Shown: positions 32,044 to 42,939 of the stretch, piece by piece
Position numbering within the stretch: the first letter of the stretch is position 1
Layout: each line of letters begins with the position of its first letter
Assembly (NCBI GenBank): GCA_964020155.1
Contig: OZ026557.1
Coordinates: forward strand, 1,362,501-1,407,500
Length of the DNA stretch: 45,000 nucleotides
Direction: 5' to 3'
Source of the DNA: Chondrilla cf. caribensis
Lineage: Eukaryota > Porifera > Demospongiae > Chondrillida > Chondrillidae
Program-made: the position numbers and the translations under genes
The notes under the pieces: generated by a model
Database searches by the model: none
Told to the model about the DNA's origin: nothing
The model's input: only the letters and a program-made list of their open reading frames with translations

Positions 32044-32468
32044 CACACGTACAGCATGGTCGTGTACCCTGCCTGACACTTCCCATGCTACCTGTCCAAC
32101 ACACAGAGGGAAGGTGCTTTAAGGTGTGTGTATAATGTACAATCACAAGAAACATTGGTTGAGTCTACACACAGTAGTGATGAAGTACAGTAAGGACTCT
32201 TGGTGCTACTTGTGTACAGGAATGAACATGTAAACAGAATTTAAAGACACGTTCATACAAATAAATGCAAATAACAAGCCCACAGGTCTACACATACATA
32301 ATACTTGTGTACAGTTACCATGTGTGTACTACATGGACATAAGATGTACATGGATGACATTAGTGTACCAATGCCTTGTACTAACAGGACACATACTTAC
32401 GCACATGAATGACGTCGGTGTACAGCTGCCATGTACCAACAACACACACCTGGAGGTTCTTTGGAGTG

Positions 32469-32758
32469 TCAACTTAGACTCCATGTTTTGTCCCTTTTGG
32501 CTTCATCCCTCAGTTGCTTAGCAACTAGAGGACCGTGCAGTTTTTCCACAGTCTCAAGTAGGAACCCCCAGGTGTTAGGGAATCCCCCTCCACAGCGACC
32601 ATTCCTCCAGTGCAATAGAGACATTCCTCCTCCCATCTCTGGATCTGATTGATAAGCGTTTACTTGGGCAATCGGCACACCAAGGTTCACAGCTAACTCG
32701 TACCACAGTGGAATGTGCTTCAGGATACCAAGTACACCCACATCTGATGGACACTTAT
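32469..32758 (-). CDS. Death-domain exon, second copy
   Basis: 290 bp with acceptor CATTTTAG and stop TGA, the same length as the first copy. LKHIPLWYELAVNLGV, MSLLHWRN and NTWGFLLETVEKLHGPLVA are all kept, with a handful of substitutions and no frame damage. Its partner Roc-COR exon is truncated (see 33622-33955), so this exon may serve no gene, or a new short one. Confidence 0.65.
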
Positions 32759-32824
32759 CTAAAATGATTGGAGGAATAGAGTACATGAACACAGTATGTA
32801 TGTTGAGCATGTTACTATCCTCAC

Positions 32825-32893
32825 CATTGAGGTCAGTCTGAGAAGCTCCATCCAATGGAGATGTTGTACCATCAGTTGAGTTAGATGTGTCAG
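32825..32893 (-). CDS. Linker exon, second copy
   Basis: 69 bp with the same acceptor and donor positions as 4443-4511 and an open phase-1 frame (DTSNSTDGTTSPLDGASQ). Confidence 0.45.
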
Positions 32894-32931
32894 CTGTAAG
32901 AAGAGGTCAATGTAGGCACAAGATAACGTGG

Positions 32932-32935
<4 letters not shown>

Positions 32936-33028
<93 letters not shown>
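32936..33028. repeat. (CA)n microsatellite
   Basis: About 90 bp of CA in the intron equivalent to 4571-4616, here longer. Confidence 0.95.
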
Positions 33029-33030
<2 letters not shown>

Positions 33031-33072
33031 ACACACACATGTATGTACATTGTATACACATGTTCATCTTAC

Positions 33073-33099
33073 GTTTAGCCCTTTTGGCAGTGGACAACT
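33073..33099 (-). CDS. Possible 27-bp micro-exon, second copy
   Basis: Counterpart of 4716-4736 between acceptor TGTGTAG and donor GTAAGA, 6 bp longer so the frame is kept. Confidence 0.28.
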
Positions 33100-33282
33100 C
33101 TACACAAAGAAGTACAAGGGGAATGCAACAGTTTGTTGTTAACATGTTAATATATTATGTACAGTGCATATACGTATGTATATATATTATACATTTATAT
33201 AGTCATACACATACAAAATGACATTATGTACAAGAGACCAACATACAACTACATGTACATGCATACGTACGTATGTACGTAT

Positions 33283-33339
33283 ACACACACACACCCACAC
33301 ACACACACACACACACACACCCACACACACACACACACA

Positions 33340-33420
<81 letters not shown>

Positions 33421-33439
33421 CCACACCCACACACACACA

Positions 33440-33492
<53 letters not shown>
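33283..33492. repeat. (CA)n microsatellite with CCC interruptions
   Basis: About 210 bp of CA, counterpart of 4884-4980 but twice as long. The regular ACACCCACAC variants suggest internal unit duplication. Confidence 0.95.
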
Positions 33493-33493
<1 letters not shown>

Positions 33494-33621
33494 ATCCACA
33501 GAAGAGACTTCTGCCAACTTCCAAAATGCAACCCCAGTTTCCCTCACAAAATGGACCTTAATGTGTTTGAGAATGTTCACTTGAATGCGATATCAGAAAC
33601 AGTCCACAAGGAACAACTCAC

Positions 33622-33955
33622 CATAGCTTCCGAGGGGTCTGGAGGTGAGAACCACACCTTTTGAGAAGGTGGCAGTCTTGGAAAGGAACCACAGTGAAAG
33701 CAGGTGGCCACTCCACTGTTATCCACAGGGGCAGTGTAGCGAACATCGGGTTGGCAGGAGCACGGCAAGACGGGTTGAATTTGAGCAATTTCGTGGAATT
33801 TGTCTCCAAATACTTGCTGGGTGACGTGATGTAAGTTCTCTTCAAGGCGAGCATGAATGGTAGAGCAGTGGCAATGGATTTCCTGAAGGGAAGACAGAGC
33901 GGCAGACTCGTCTATGACTACTTGGCATTGAATGTGGCCGGGATTCTCTGTCGCA
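33622..33955 (-). pseudogene. Truncated Roc-COR exon, only the last ~110 codons
   Basis: From the donor GTGAGT end upstream it matches the C-terminal part of the 5113-7295 exon (NPGHIQCQVVIDESAALS, LPCSCQPDVRYTAPVDNSG, CFHCGSFPRLPPSQKVWF). At about 33955 homology stops and sequence related to 8.67 kb begins. The whole GTPase and most of COR are missing. A small in-frame deletion (LPDP) is also seen. Confidence 0.8.
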
Positions 33956-34112
33956 AGACGCAAATTATTCTACAGTTTGTTACAATAGGCAGTCTTGTCT
34001 ATAACTACACTCTACATACGTGGGGGAATCACTGGAAAATTTGAAATCAACGACAGCAACGCCAGCTGCAGGCCCTTTATCGATAACAGGGTTTTACCCC
34101 CAAGTGCAACAT

Positions 34113-34190
34113 TAGTCTGGCGTAGCCGACCCTTGATCCGCCCGAACAAAAAATGGCGGACCAATTGCAAGGGTTGGCTACTCCAGACTA
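34113..34190. mobile_element. Small hairpin MITE, 78 bp
   Basis: TAGTCTGGCGTAGCCGACCC at one end and GGGTTGGCTACTCCAGACTA at the other are inverted repeats, bounded by TA. The related copies near 8810 and 10920 lack it, so they act as empty sites. The ends resemble those of 3536-3652. Confidence 0.82.
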
Positions 34191-35041
34191 TTGCACCATA
34201 GTGCCTAACACAAAATGACCGGATATTCTGCCAGCACCTGTACTTAGTCTATATCTTCTAGCCCCTACCTTTACCCTTTGTGTGGGCGAAGAAAACCATA
34301 CTAATATACCAACTAATGAAACTATAAAAAATAAAACTATAATTTATATAAACTAATAATTATAATAAACTAATTTCTTCGCTCTTGCAAATGGTATAAG
34401 CAGGAGCTAGCAGCTAGACTACTGTATAGCTACTGCATATATTATGTACGACGCGTAGTTGGTCATTAACATTGTGATATAGCTAAGCATTGCTTTCACA
34501 TATGTGAGGATTGTAAGTATTTATAAGTTGCATTATATCATGTAATGATGTTGATGTAGAGTTGTTGTGTGAAGATTGCATTGCTTAAAGCTTGTTGATT
34601 TAGTTTTGGTTAGTATTAGTTACATTTTAAATTTAATTTTGCATTTGCTGATTTATGCTTGTCAATGATCTGGTCTGTAATATCTTAATTGTTTCAGTCC
34701 TACATGGAATTATATTATTTTCAACAATTATAATGATTATAGACCTTGCAAAGTATTTTGAATAGCTACATTGTAGAATTGAATGAAAATAGGATTTGTA
34801 ATTAAGAATAATAATAGACGTAGGCCTGTACATACACTTCACCGAGGTACGTATAGGGTCATTTACTGGATAGCTTGGGGGTATGGGGCGCCGTTTGTGT
34901 AAAAATTACCTACGGATTGAGATGTAAGAAATTTGTGGATATATAGCATACATCTGGATCTATAATCATACATCCAGATCTATAGCATAACTACAGGTGT
35001 TTAGCAATGCCTATATGGTTACATCATATTGTCACATGATA

Positions 35042-35293
35042 TCATGACTTCCCCATCGTTAGGATGATTGCGTTTGATGGATGAAATGGTGGGATCAAGT
35101 TGGGTATTGTCAATGTTTGAGAATTTTGTATACTCCTCCAGTTGTATAATGTTTTACGACTGATTCCAAATATTTTTGCAATCTTGGTTTTGGTACATCC
35201 CATGGAAATTAGCTGGTTTACTTCTGCTGAATCCAGTTCGACGCTTGGTCTACCAGCTGCATTAGTACTGCTCGAATCAGGGAGTTCAGCCAT
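35042..35293 (-). CDS. Helix-turn-helix ORF inside the transposon
   Basis: 83 residues from MAELPDSSS to TMGKS. It contains AGRPSVELDSAEVNQLISMG, then KTKIAKIFGISRKTLYNWR, a clear helix-turn-helix of the kind found at the N-terminus of transposases in eukaryotic integrase-like elements (GRP... then ..KIA..FG.SR.TLY.R). No DDE catalytic domain follows. It is probably a truncated transposase that could still bind DNA. Confidence 0.65.
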   Translation of the reverse strand: MAELPDSSSTNAAGRPSVELDSAEVNQLISMGCTKTKIAKIFGISRKTLYNWRSIQNSQTLTIPNLIPPFHPSNAIILTMGKS

Positions 35294-35480
35294 TTTCACT
35301 AAAACCTGTGCTCACCACCTATTGTCACTTGTGTCATTGTGACCCTCTTGCTTACCAAATATTAATAAGTACTTATATACATCAGTTCCCCTCTCCTTTG
35401 TAGATGGTATTATGTCACATTATATCATGTGACAATATTATGTAACCGTATAGATATTGCTAAACACTTGTAGTTATGTT

Positions 35481-35690
35481 ATAGATCCGGATATATGATA
35501 TAGATCCAGATGTATGATATAGATCCAGATGTATGATTATAGATCCAGATGTATGATTATAGATCCGGATGTATAATTATAGATCCGAATGTATGACTAT
35601 AGATCTGGATGTATGATATAGATGGGGGTGTATGATTATAAATCCGGATGCATGTATGCCACATAGATTCGGATGTATGCTATATATCCA
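35481..35690. repeat. Subterminal tandem repeat, 18-19 bp unit
   Basis: About ten copies of ATAGATCCGGATGTATGAT with small variations inside the right inverted repeat. The left arm has only two or three, in reverse orientation. Subterminal arrays of this kind often serve as transposase binding sites. Confidence 0.85.
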
Positions 35691-36010
35691 CAAATTTCTT
35701 ACATGATCTCAATCCGTAGGTAATTTTTACACAAACGGCACCCCATATGGGGGACTGGATTCCCTATGGGAATCCACTTTCACTATATGGAATAGTAATA
35801 TGGGGAAAGATAATATTATTACGGGGACGCTGCATTCCCTCCGACGCTGTCCACAACTGGAATTCATGTATACAATGAATATGCATAATATATTACATAG
35901 GTGGCCACTTATTATCATGAATGTATGCATGCATAATATATATGGCTATTATTATAATTATAAAAATGTATAATATACATTACACTTTAAGGAGAAGGCA
36001 TGCAATTCCT

Positions 36011-36563
36011 AATTATAATATTATGTAATATGGCAAATACTATTATGTTGACCATACATTGACAGTAATTGTTATGATTCAAAGAATTCAAATAATATTA
36101 TATATGTGCCTACTATACATTGTACAGGGATGGAATCCGGTGCATATGCTTAAATTCGGCAGTAGATTTGTTGCAAACCATGGTGGCCATGGTTTATGTG
36201 AAATGGATCCAGACGTGTGGTCGTCTCGGCATAATAAAAATAGTTTTCCTATTTATGTATTTAAAATATATAATAATATATTATGGTATCAATAAATTAA
36301 ATTTTGTTGTCAAATGGATATAGGCGTTAACTTAGACAACCGAATGCTTTCTAATACACAATCTCCTGTAATTGAAAAATCAATGAAAAAATCAATAATT
36401 ATTTATCAAGCACACAACGTGCATATTAAACACGTTCAATTAATACACTAAAATTACAAAATAATTTGATAACAATTAAAATTGAAGAAAACGATCCCAA
36501 CTTTGAAAGTATAAGCATACATACATTTGTGCACATAATGTGAAAACACAGTATGAATTTAAA
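36011..36563. other. AT-rich spacer, nothing recognised
   Basis: Low-complexity AT-rich sequence. Short plus-strand ORFs (36059-36323) show no domain. It probably contains the 3' UTR of the gene ending at 36564. Confidence 0.5.
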
Positions 36564-39500
36564 TTAATAAAAAAATAAATTAAGAATGGTTCCCATATAT
36601 AACAAAATAAAATATATCAATGCACAACTACCATTGATCATGAGCAACGCGACGCTTAATAATGAATAACCAGTAAATTTTATTATTGAAATGATGAAAA
36701 AAATAATATTTATATACAGTAAGATGAAAATGTCTATTCCGAACAAATATTGTAAACATGCAATAAACCAGACAGTACATATAGAAAATGAAAGGGCAAT
36801 CACAGCTGAAATAATGTAAAGGATCACATAAAATGAAAATGGTACAAATTTAGAGACTTGAGTGTTAGATTGCTGTATGAACTTGAAATAATTAAGTGGA
36901 TGTGCAACTACCAGGCACAGGTGATATTCCTGGAAATAAACAGAATTTGGGAGATATTCCACACCATCACATGTTAACCAACACATAACATTTTTGGGTA
37001 GATGCAAAAGGAAAATATAAAATACCCAGGATATTCGTACCATTATGAAATAAAGCATTCTAAGTAACACATTGCAAAGGGATGATGATGGACCCACAGA
37101 AGAGCTTGAATGATGGTAACATACTGCCTCCAATATGGCCAATGTGGCGCCAAAAATGATAGCAACAATAGTGTTAATACCAATAACAAATGTAAAATAT
37201 TGAATTTGTTCCAAGATATTTTGTAATAGTGACTGATTTTCATAGTAGACCTTCTGAATCCAAATTCGACTGACATTTATACTTAATATCATTTTACTCA
37301 GCATCTCTGTCCATGAATGCATGTCTAAAGTGAAAACTCCCTCCACAAAGTTTGTGTTAAAGTCTGTATTTTTTACACTTGCTAGGATGGTAGATACTTT
37401 TGATTTTGAATCAGACACAGATTCTGAAGATTGTTGCCATAATGTTGACATTGAAGCGACAAAATGTATGGTACATTTCCAATGAGCAGATGCACTCTTC
37501 ATGTCTTTAATATCAATAAGAACAAATTTCAATGATATCGACAGCAAAAATGGACTCTTCATACCAGCCATGGTACATAGGTGAAAGGCTTCATCGTAGT
37601 GGACTCTTGCTTGTTCATACTTATTAGTGCTATAATAAAAATGTCCCTGATAATACTTTATAGTACACAAAAGCATATCTTTATTAGACAAGTCGGAGAT
37701 ACCAGCAAGAAGCTTTAGAACCATCTGTGACTGCTCAATAGCAGTTGATATGTCTCCCTTAAATCTGTACAAGGAAATAGCTTCCATGAGGCAATTTACA
37801 TGAGCAATAGCAAATTGAGATCCTGCCATGCTGAAATAAGTACTGGCCTGCAGAAGCCACTCTCCTTTTGATTCATAGTCGGCTAGTTCATGGAACATCA
37901 TAGCTATTTGAAAACAAATCTGTCCTTTTTCACCTAGTGATTCTGTGGTGGAATTGACAAGAGTAGAGAATTCAATTTGTGCATTATATGCAATTTCCAT
38001 GCCTTCGTGAAATTTGGATAGCTCAACAAAGGCCTTCACTTGCATTTTTGCAAGATCAAAGGAGTAACAATTTGTTTGTGCTCGTTTCAAATAACAAAGA
38101 GCTTCTTCACTGTTATCCAAAGCCATCAGATGTGCAGCAACAACCATTAGGGCAGTATATTCATCACAATAATTATATGAATCTTCCAACTTTTCGTTTT
38201 CAGGAATTAGAATCTTAACAAACTTCAAAAGATAGGGTAGGCCCTTCTCATCACTGTTGTGGACATGATAAAACAAATCCATTATCCTATAGAATTTCAA
38301 AAGAGATTCTTGACTACAGTTACCAGCTTTGCCTAGAAGATTATCAAGTCCAAGTAGAAGCAACTCCATTTGCTGAGATTCAGAATCATTTGCAGAGGGA
38401 TTAGAGGAGATATTAACACCTAATTCACTGACAGACAAGATGAAATGAGTCAACTGTTCATGTGCCAGTGTACAGGAGCTCAACGATGAAAGTGAGGCAA
38501 ATCCCACTTTAGCCACAGTATCCCACCATTTAACTACTATGGCTTTGGGAAAATTGGCATGAACAATGTCAAATGTCTGTATTGCAAATGGTAGCAATAT
38601 CTGTAAGGGTACATCAATGTCCAAACCAAAGACCATAAACTGTTCCAACATGAAAAGTACATTGTGGTGCTCCAGTCCAAGAATAGGATGAGGATTATTG
38701 GCTACTGTTATACTTATGTGGTTTGATATATAAGATAAATAATAATTCACAAACAGTTTGAAAAATGGTTTGAAATCAAGGGTATTTATACCCTGTAGAA
38801 CCATTTTCTGAGCATATTTCCGTAGAAATGGATGCATGAGGTAACGTTCTGTATCTGTTAACTCAACCAGCGACCTATCAATCAGTTTCTTGACACATTT
38901 ACTGTCTCCAGTTAGATTGCCAATTATATGCTTAGAGGCTCTCCTATCAAATGAACCTGGAAATTGTGCCACACTCAAAAAACAATATTTCTCAGATTCA
39001 TTCAAGTACCGCAAGGAGGCATGGATGCACCGACTCAATTGTTTTTCACCAAATGTTTCTGGACTATACACATCAATGGGATCTGAGCTAGCTTCCAATA
39101 TAATTTCATCAACATCACGTATTGGTAAAGATCTTGTAAGGGTTCCGAGAATCAGAATAGCTAGTGGTACACCACCAGTAACATTGACTAATTCTATAAC
39201 TTTGCTGCGTGGCAGGTGGGGTACAAAATAGTTCATATACTCCTCTGCATCATGTTGGTCCAAAATCTCCAAATGTACCTCATGTGAGGGGGGATCAGGT
39301 GTGACTATGTGGAATCGCGACGTGATTATAATGGAGAGCTTTGATTGACCGCTGTTACCTACAGATTCCTTGACAAAACCACACAAAAAATTTATAAAAT
39401 TGATACGATTTTCATTCTCCTGCAGGGTAATGTCGTCAGTATTATCAAGTAGAACAACAGTTTCTGTTTGCAAATTTTGGGCCCAATCCCGCAAGTTTTG

Positions 39501-39982
39501 TTCATGGTAATCAGCTACACCTGGTGTTGTATCGTGGGCATTCTCAAGCATGAGAGCAACTCCTGTGAGTAAGTTTTCTGCTGAAACTGGCGAACTGTAT
39601 ATATAACGTTTTCTTTTTTTCTTGTATACTTTATTAAAAACCCTCACCAAAGCATCCGTGTAAGTGGATATTCCCTCAAAGGAAACATAAAACACGTCCC
39701 TTCCTTCTTCAATGAGCTTATATCCAACCGTTATGGCTAGTGTGGACTTACCAACACCAGGACCACCTGATATTACAATGATGCGTGAATAACCATTTAT
39801 TGTTGTCATGACAACATCATCAACATGCTTTTGTCGTCCCACGAACACTTGAGGCCTGATTGGTAAGTTACTGTGCTCTTGATGTTGATCCGGGTTGTTC
39901 ACCAGAGAAATAACAACAGCAATTAAAATCACACCGATAATTACATAAACCTTGCTGTGGCGGAAGAAACCTTGCATCATTC
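36564..39982 (-). CDS. Exon 4: TM helix, NB-ARC, helical repeats, C-terminal membrane segments
   Basis: A single 3.4-kb exon from acceptor TTATTTTGTAG to stop. The frame is open beyond the acceptor, but the upstream part is unlike protein. The helical region has paired helices with motifs such as YCFLSVAQFPGSF after the ATPase, ALMVVAAHLMALDNSEEALC and YYQGHFYYSTNKYEQARVHY, the latter a good TPR-like pair. Membrane segments from about 37250 downward include YFTFVIGINTIVAIIFG, LLRMLYFIMVRISWVFYIFL, FYVILYIISAVIALSFSI, IDIFILLYINIIFFIISI and ALIYFILLYMGTILNLFF. Confidence 0.85.
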
Positions 39983-42939
39983 CTACAAAATAATTATTAA
40001 TTTTATTGAAAATATGGAATACAATGTACAAGCTTGGATTCAATGTTGCATTTAGTGAAGAATCGAGCATATGGTAAATGCGTGCATGCATGTCTCTAAC
40101 AATTCTAAAATAGAGAACTTTGTAGTTGAATAAGTTGCAGTAATCATGATATATACAGAATCTGATGTGAAATATAAAGGTGCTGACACTAGTCCTATAG
40201 TAATCAGCTGTGCATGTTTTTAAAAAAAATTGATTACCAATATGTAGTAATCATTGATCAATCAATTAGTGACAGGAAGTAAATAAGAGGGTACAGATGT
40301 AGCCACTCCCACTTTATTAGGCTGAACATGCAAAAACCCAATAAGCTTGATTTAAAGTCGAGACTGCTTCGATCTTCACTTTAATGTTTGCAATGGGGTA
40401 ACTTACTAGCAATCATCAATTTCATTGTCAAATGTAGAGAATGACGGTCACGTATGTCCTGCTCAGGCTCCACTACAGGGCCAAAAATTAAATATGCGAA
40501 TGTTATAAAATGTTACATGCAATCACAATAATATTATGTAATGCAAGTAATATCATACTGTCCAAAATTTTCGTGAAATGTAATAATATTTCACGAATTT
40601 CGTGACAGAGGTCAGATTTGCAAAAATTTATTTGCAAAATCTAATGTAGGTAGATATAAAATAGCTGCTGTTTATATTGGGCCACACAAGACAAAGGGTG
40701 ATGGTCACTTGTTCATGATTATAATTGACAACAACCCGCAGTTGAAGCTTGCGAAGAAGTCCAAAAGTATCAATAATTATTTCACACTTTTTCATTCTGA
40801 AATCAAAGCACGTTGCCCAACTATCTCCCAAGTCATTGTTTGAGTTGCTCAGAAGAAAATAAATTTACCATGCCCATAGGAAGCAACCCGAAAGGACTCA
40901 GGCCATCATATACAGCCTATAGATCAATGGTGTACATCATTGACAATGATCATTAACAGATATACTACAAGTACAGGAAACACAAGTAAATACCCCGCCA
41001 AATTCATACGTAGTTCAAAGGCAGTACCTATCTGTTGATTATTATTTTGTACATCTTAACGTGTGCGTGCTTCTTATAATTGTATTCATACTATATAAAG
41101 ATATTCATAAATATATAATGATATTCATTTAATGTCAATGAATATCGGAGTGGCATAGTAGGACCCTTTCAATATGGCTTCTGCCTCCGAAGACGTCATT
41201 AGCAATCGGCTCTGAGGCCAATTATCCTTTTCCAAACAGTCAATGCCTCTTTTGATGCATTTATAGCTATATTAAAAGGAAGAATGAGGTGGATTTGGTA
41301 TTAAGAGACTCACCAGGTTTGTAAGGTAGCTATGTTTCAAAAAATAGTTAGGCTTTTGGAAAATAAAAACAATCAGGCCATGGCCTGACTGGCCGTGGTG
41401 GTTATGACGGCCCTGTTTACTCATGGATAATTCCAAGAAGCAAATTGGCAAAAAAAACGTGCACGATGCTAAATCAAATAATTTACCTAATTTACGTGTC
41501 ACAAAAAATTTGGACACTACAGTAATCACCAGTTCTATGTTTACATTCAAAAATGAGTTGTTCCACTGCTCTGTCGGCTTATTTGCAAGATCTAAAGTGG
41601 GAGGATATAAAATGGCTGTTGTTTATATTGGGCCACATGGAACAAAGGGTGATGGTCACTTGTTCAAGATTATAATTGACAACAACCCGCAGTCGAAGCG
41701 TGTGAAGAAGTCCAAAGTATTGATAATTATTTCTAGCATTTTCATTCTGAAGTCAAAGCACGTTACCCCACTATCTCCCAAGCCGCTGTTCGAGTTGCTC
41801 AGAAGAAAATAAATTTACTCATGGATAATTGCAAGAAGCAAATTGGCAAAATAACGTGCACAATCCTAAATCAAGCAATTTACCTAATTTATGTCTTAGG
41901 AAAATTTTGGACACTACAGTACTCACCAGTCCTACTTTTACATTCCAATATGAGCTGTTCCACTGCTCTGTCAGCTTCCTCAGGATACTCACACTCTCTG
42001 ACAGCTTCAATAACTGTCCTCCATGTGCGTGGCTTGTCACCAGTGCCTTCTTCCTTGTTCAACCAATTTGAACACAATTTGATAAAATATTCCTCCAAAT
42101 CATGAGGATTGTCCTTGCGAAGAGCATTAAGTGCATTAGCGCCAATCCCAAGAAGCACTCCAAACTTGTAAGACTTTGAATGAATGTGATTTCCAACCAA
42201 CTTCAAAACTAGCTCTTTAGAAGGAGTTTCCTCCAAAACCACATCTGCATACAGCAAGATTTTTCAATTAGTACTATAAAATTTAATAATTAAATACATG
42301 ATATGCATATACATTCAGATGCACCAAATTTAACCCTAATAAACATAACAGCATTGGATCACACACATATATTATACATTCATATACCACAGATGAACCG
42401 AATAATAAAATACTAAACATATGTATGCAGTGCCAAGTACAGTACATCTATAATAATTCATTATGTATAAATATACACACACGTTACACGCGTACACTGC
42501 ACTTGCACGCACTTAACTTTATGTCTATAGCTGAATTATTGTATATACTAACTTACCCGACAGTACTTTCTCAGACAGATCCGGTGGCAGATATTGACAT
42601 AGGACGCCAATTTGCTCGGGATGCTGGGTAAGAAGATGCTTCATATCAGACCACATGTGTTGATGGTCAATGCCTTGGGCGGGGCTGGCTTCGTATTCTT
42701 CGACTAATTCTCGTTTCCCAAGAAATTCCACACACAACGTCCTGGCTACACTCTCATTGTCCATAAAGAACGCATTGAGGGCATCGTAGTGCTTCTCCAC
42801 AGCGTGGAGTACAGGGGAATCCGTTGGAACTCTACATAGGGCGGGGGAAAAACATCAATAACTCCACAGGATTGTTGAACTGACAGCTGTATCGAAAAAA
42901 ACTTGGGAAATGCTCTAATTACCGTTTATCAGAATCCAT
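36564..42939 (-). CDS. Membrane-anchored CARD-like/death-domain/NB-ARC protein, four exons
   Basis: Exons 42939-42923, 42831-42557, 42244-41927 and 39982-36564 join in consistent phase (2, 1, 1) with GT..AG sites, giving 1342 residues from MDSDKRVPTD. Order: a CARD-like helical region (about 12-95: VLHAVEKHYDALNAFF, then LLTQHPEQIGVLCQYL); a death domain (about 115-195: FGVLLGIGANALNALR, TWRTVIEAVRE); a transmembrane helix (about 215-231, VYVIIGVILIAVVISLV); an NB-ARC ATPase (P-loop GGPGVGKST at 276-284, Walker B VVLLDNTDD at 379-387, SIIITSR, GGVPLA); a winged-helix-like segment; a long helical, probably TPR-like region; and five or six C-terminal membrane segments. By family logic it is a STAND signalling switch for immunity or cell death. 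The combination with several membrane helices is unlike standard NLR or APAF1 layouts. Confidence 0.8.
39983..41926. other. Intron 3 of the NB-ARC gene, with nested repeats
   Basis: 1.9 kb between the death-domain exon and the NB-ARC exon. It contains a partial duplicate of the death-domain exon end (41404-41580) and two copies of a roughly 240-bp unknown sequence (40615-40865 and 41580-41815). The remaining sequence is AT-rich with no recognised feature. Confidence 0.6.
40615..41815. repeat. Two direct copies of a ~240-bp sequence (40615-40865, 41580-41815)
   Basis: Both contain GTTTATATTGGGCCACA, GGTGATGGTCACTTGTTCA and GAGTTGCTCAGAAGAAAATA. The plus-strand frame in the second copy encodes YIGPHGTKGDGHLFKIIIDN, which I do not recognise. 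The first copy has indels that break that frame. They are possible remnants of a mobile element or a captured gene piece. Confidence 0.75.
41404..41985. repeat. Partial duplication of the death-domain exon end
   Basis: 41404-41580 matches 41819-41985, which is the last ~60 bp of exon 3 plus adjacent intron. In the duplicate the donor GTGAGT has become GTGATT, so it cannot splice. Confidence 0.75.
41927..42244 (-). CDS. Exon 3: death domain
   Basis: 318 bp between acceptor TGTATGCAG and donor GTGAGT, phase 1 to 1. It reads VVLEETPSKELVLKLVGNHI, then FGVLLGIGANALNALRKDN, LEEYFIKLCSNWLNKEEG, TWRTVIEAVRECEYPEEAD and AVEQLILECKS. The LG......L, W and TW..L..A pattern identifies a death domain. 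Confidence 0.82.
42557..42831 (-). CDS. Exon 2: CARD-like helical domain
   Basis: 275 bp between acceptor CCCTATGTAG and donor GTAAGT, phase 2 to 1. It encodes about 91 residues, starting VPTDSPVLHAVEKHYDALNA and ending LPPDLSEKVLS. The six-helix size and hydrophobic pattern suggest a CARD or related death-fold domain, but sequence identity to a known family is not obvious to me. Confidence 0.65.
42923..42939 (-). CDS. Exon 1: start codon exon of the NB-ARC gene
   Basis: 17 bp, ATGGATTCTGATAAACG, then donor GTAATT. It joins exon 2 as MDSDKR-VPTD. The donor is weak and the exon tiny; a different first exon is possible. No in-frame stop is seen just upstream. Confidence 0.45.

Larger units (their letters stand above)
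34882..35747. mobile_element. 866-bp DNA transposon with long inverted repeats and 6-bp target duplication
   Basis: The termini are TATGGGGCGCCGTTTGTGTA and its near-exact inverse at 35728-35747, continuing as long inverted repeats through GATGTAAGAAATTTGTGGAT and GGATCTATA blocks to about 35044 on the left and 35403 on the right. TGGGGG flanks both sides (34876-34881, 35748-35753). The homologous empty sites read GCTTGGGAGGTACAGGATTC near 9123 and 11238. A 6-bp target duplication with TAYGGGG-type ends would fit the IS3EU superfamily (recalled, not searched). The only ORF is the helix-turn-helix frame at 35042-35293, so it is non-autonomous. Confidence 0.85.
33956..36010. repeat. Diverged third copy of the tandem-unit spacer
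   Basis: GTTACAATAGGCAGT, AACAGGGTTTTACCCCCAA, GCTTGTCAATGAT.TGGTCTGT and GGATTCCCTATG blocks appear in the same order as in 8675-9400 and 10800-11500, but with much more divergence. It is interrupted by the small element at 34113-34190 and the 866-bp element at 34882-35747. No gene is retained. Confidence 0.7.

Noticed and set aside
39983..40091. N-terminal extension of the NB-ARC ORF (MHARIYHM...)
   Set aside because: It lies upstream of a good acceptor in AT-rich intron-like sequence, and the exon 3 donor joins at 39982 in correct phase.
41423..41812. 129-residue plus-strand ORF as a gene
   Set aside because: It spans the border of two duplicated segments and is broken in the other copy; kept only as a repeat with an unknown frame.
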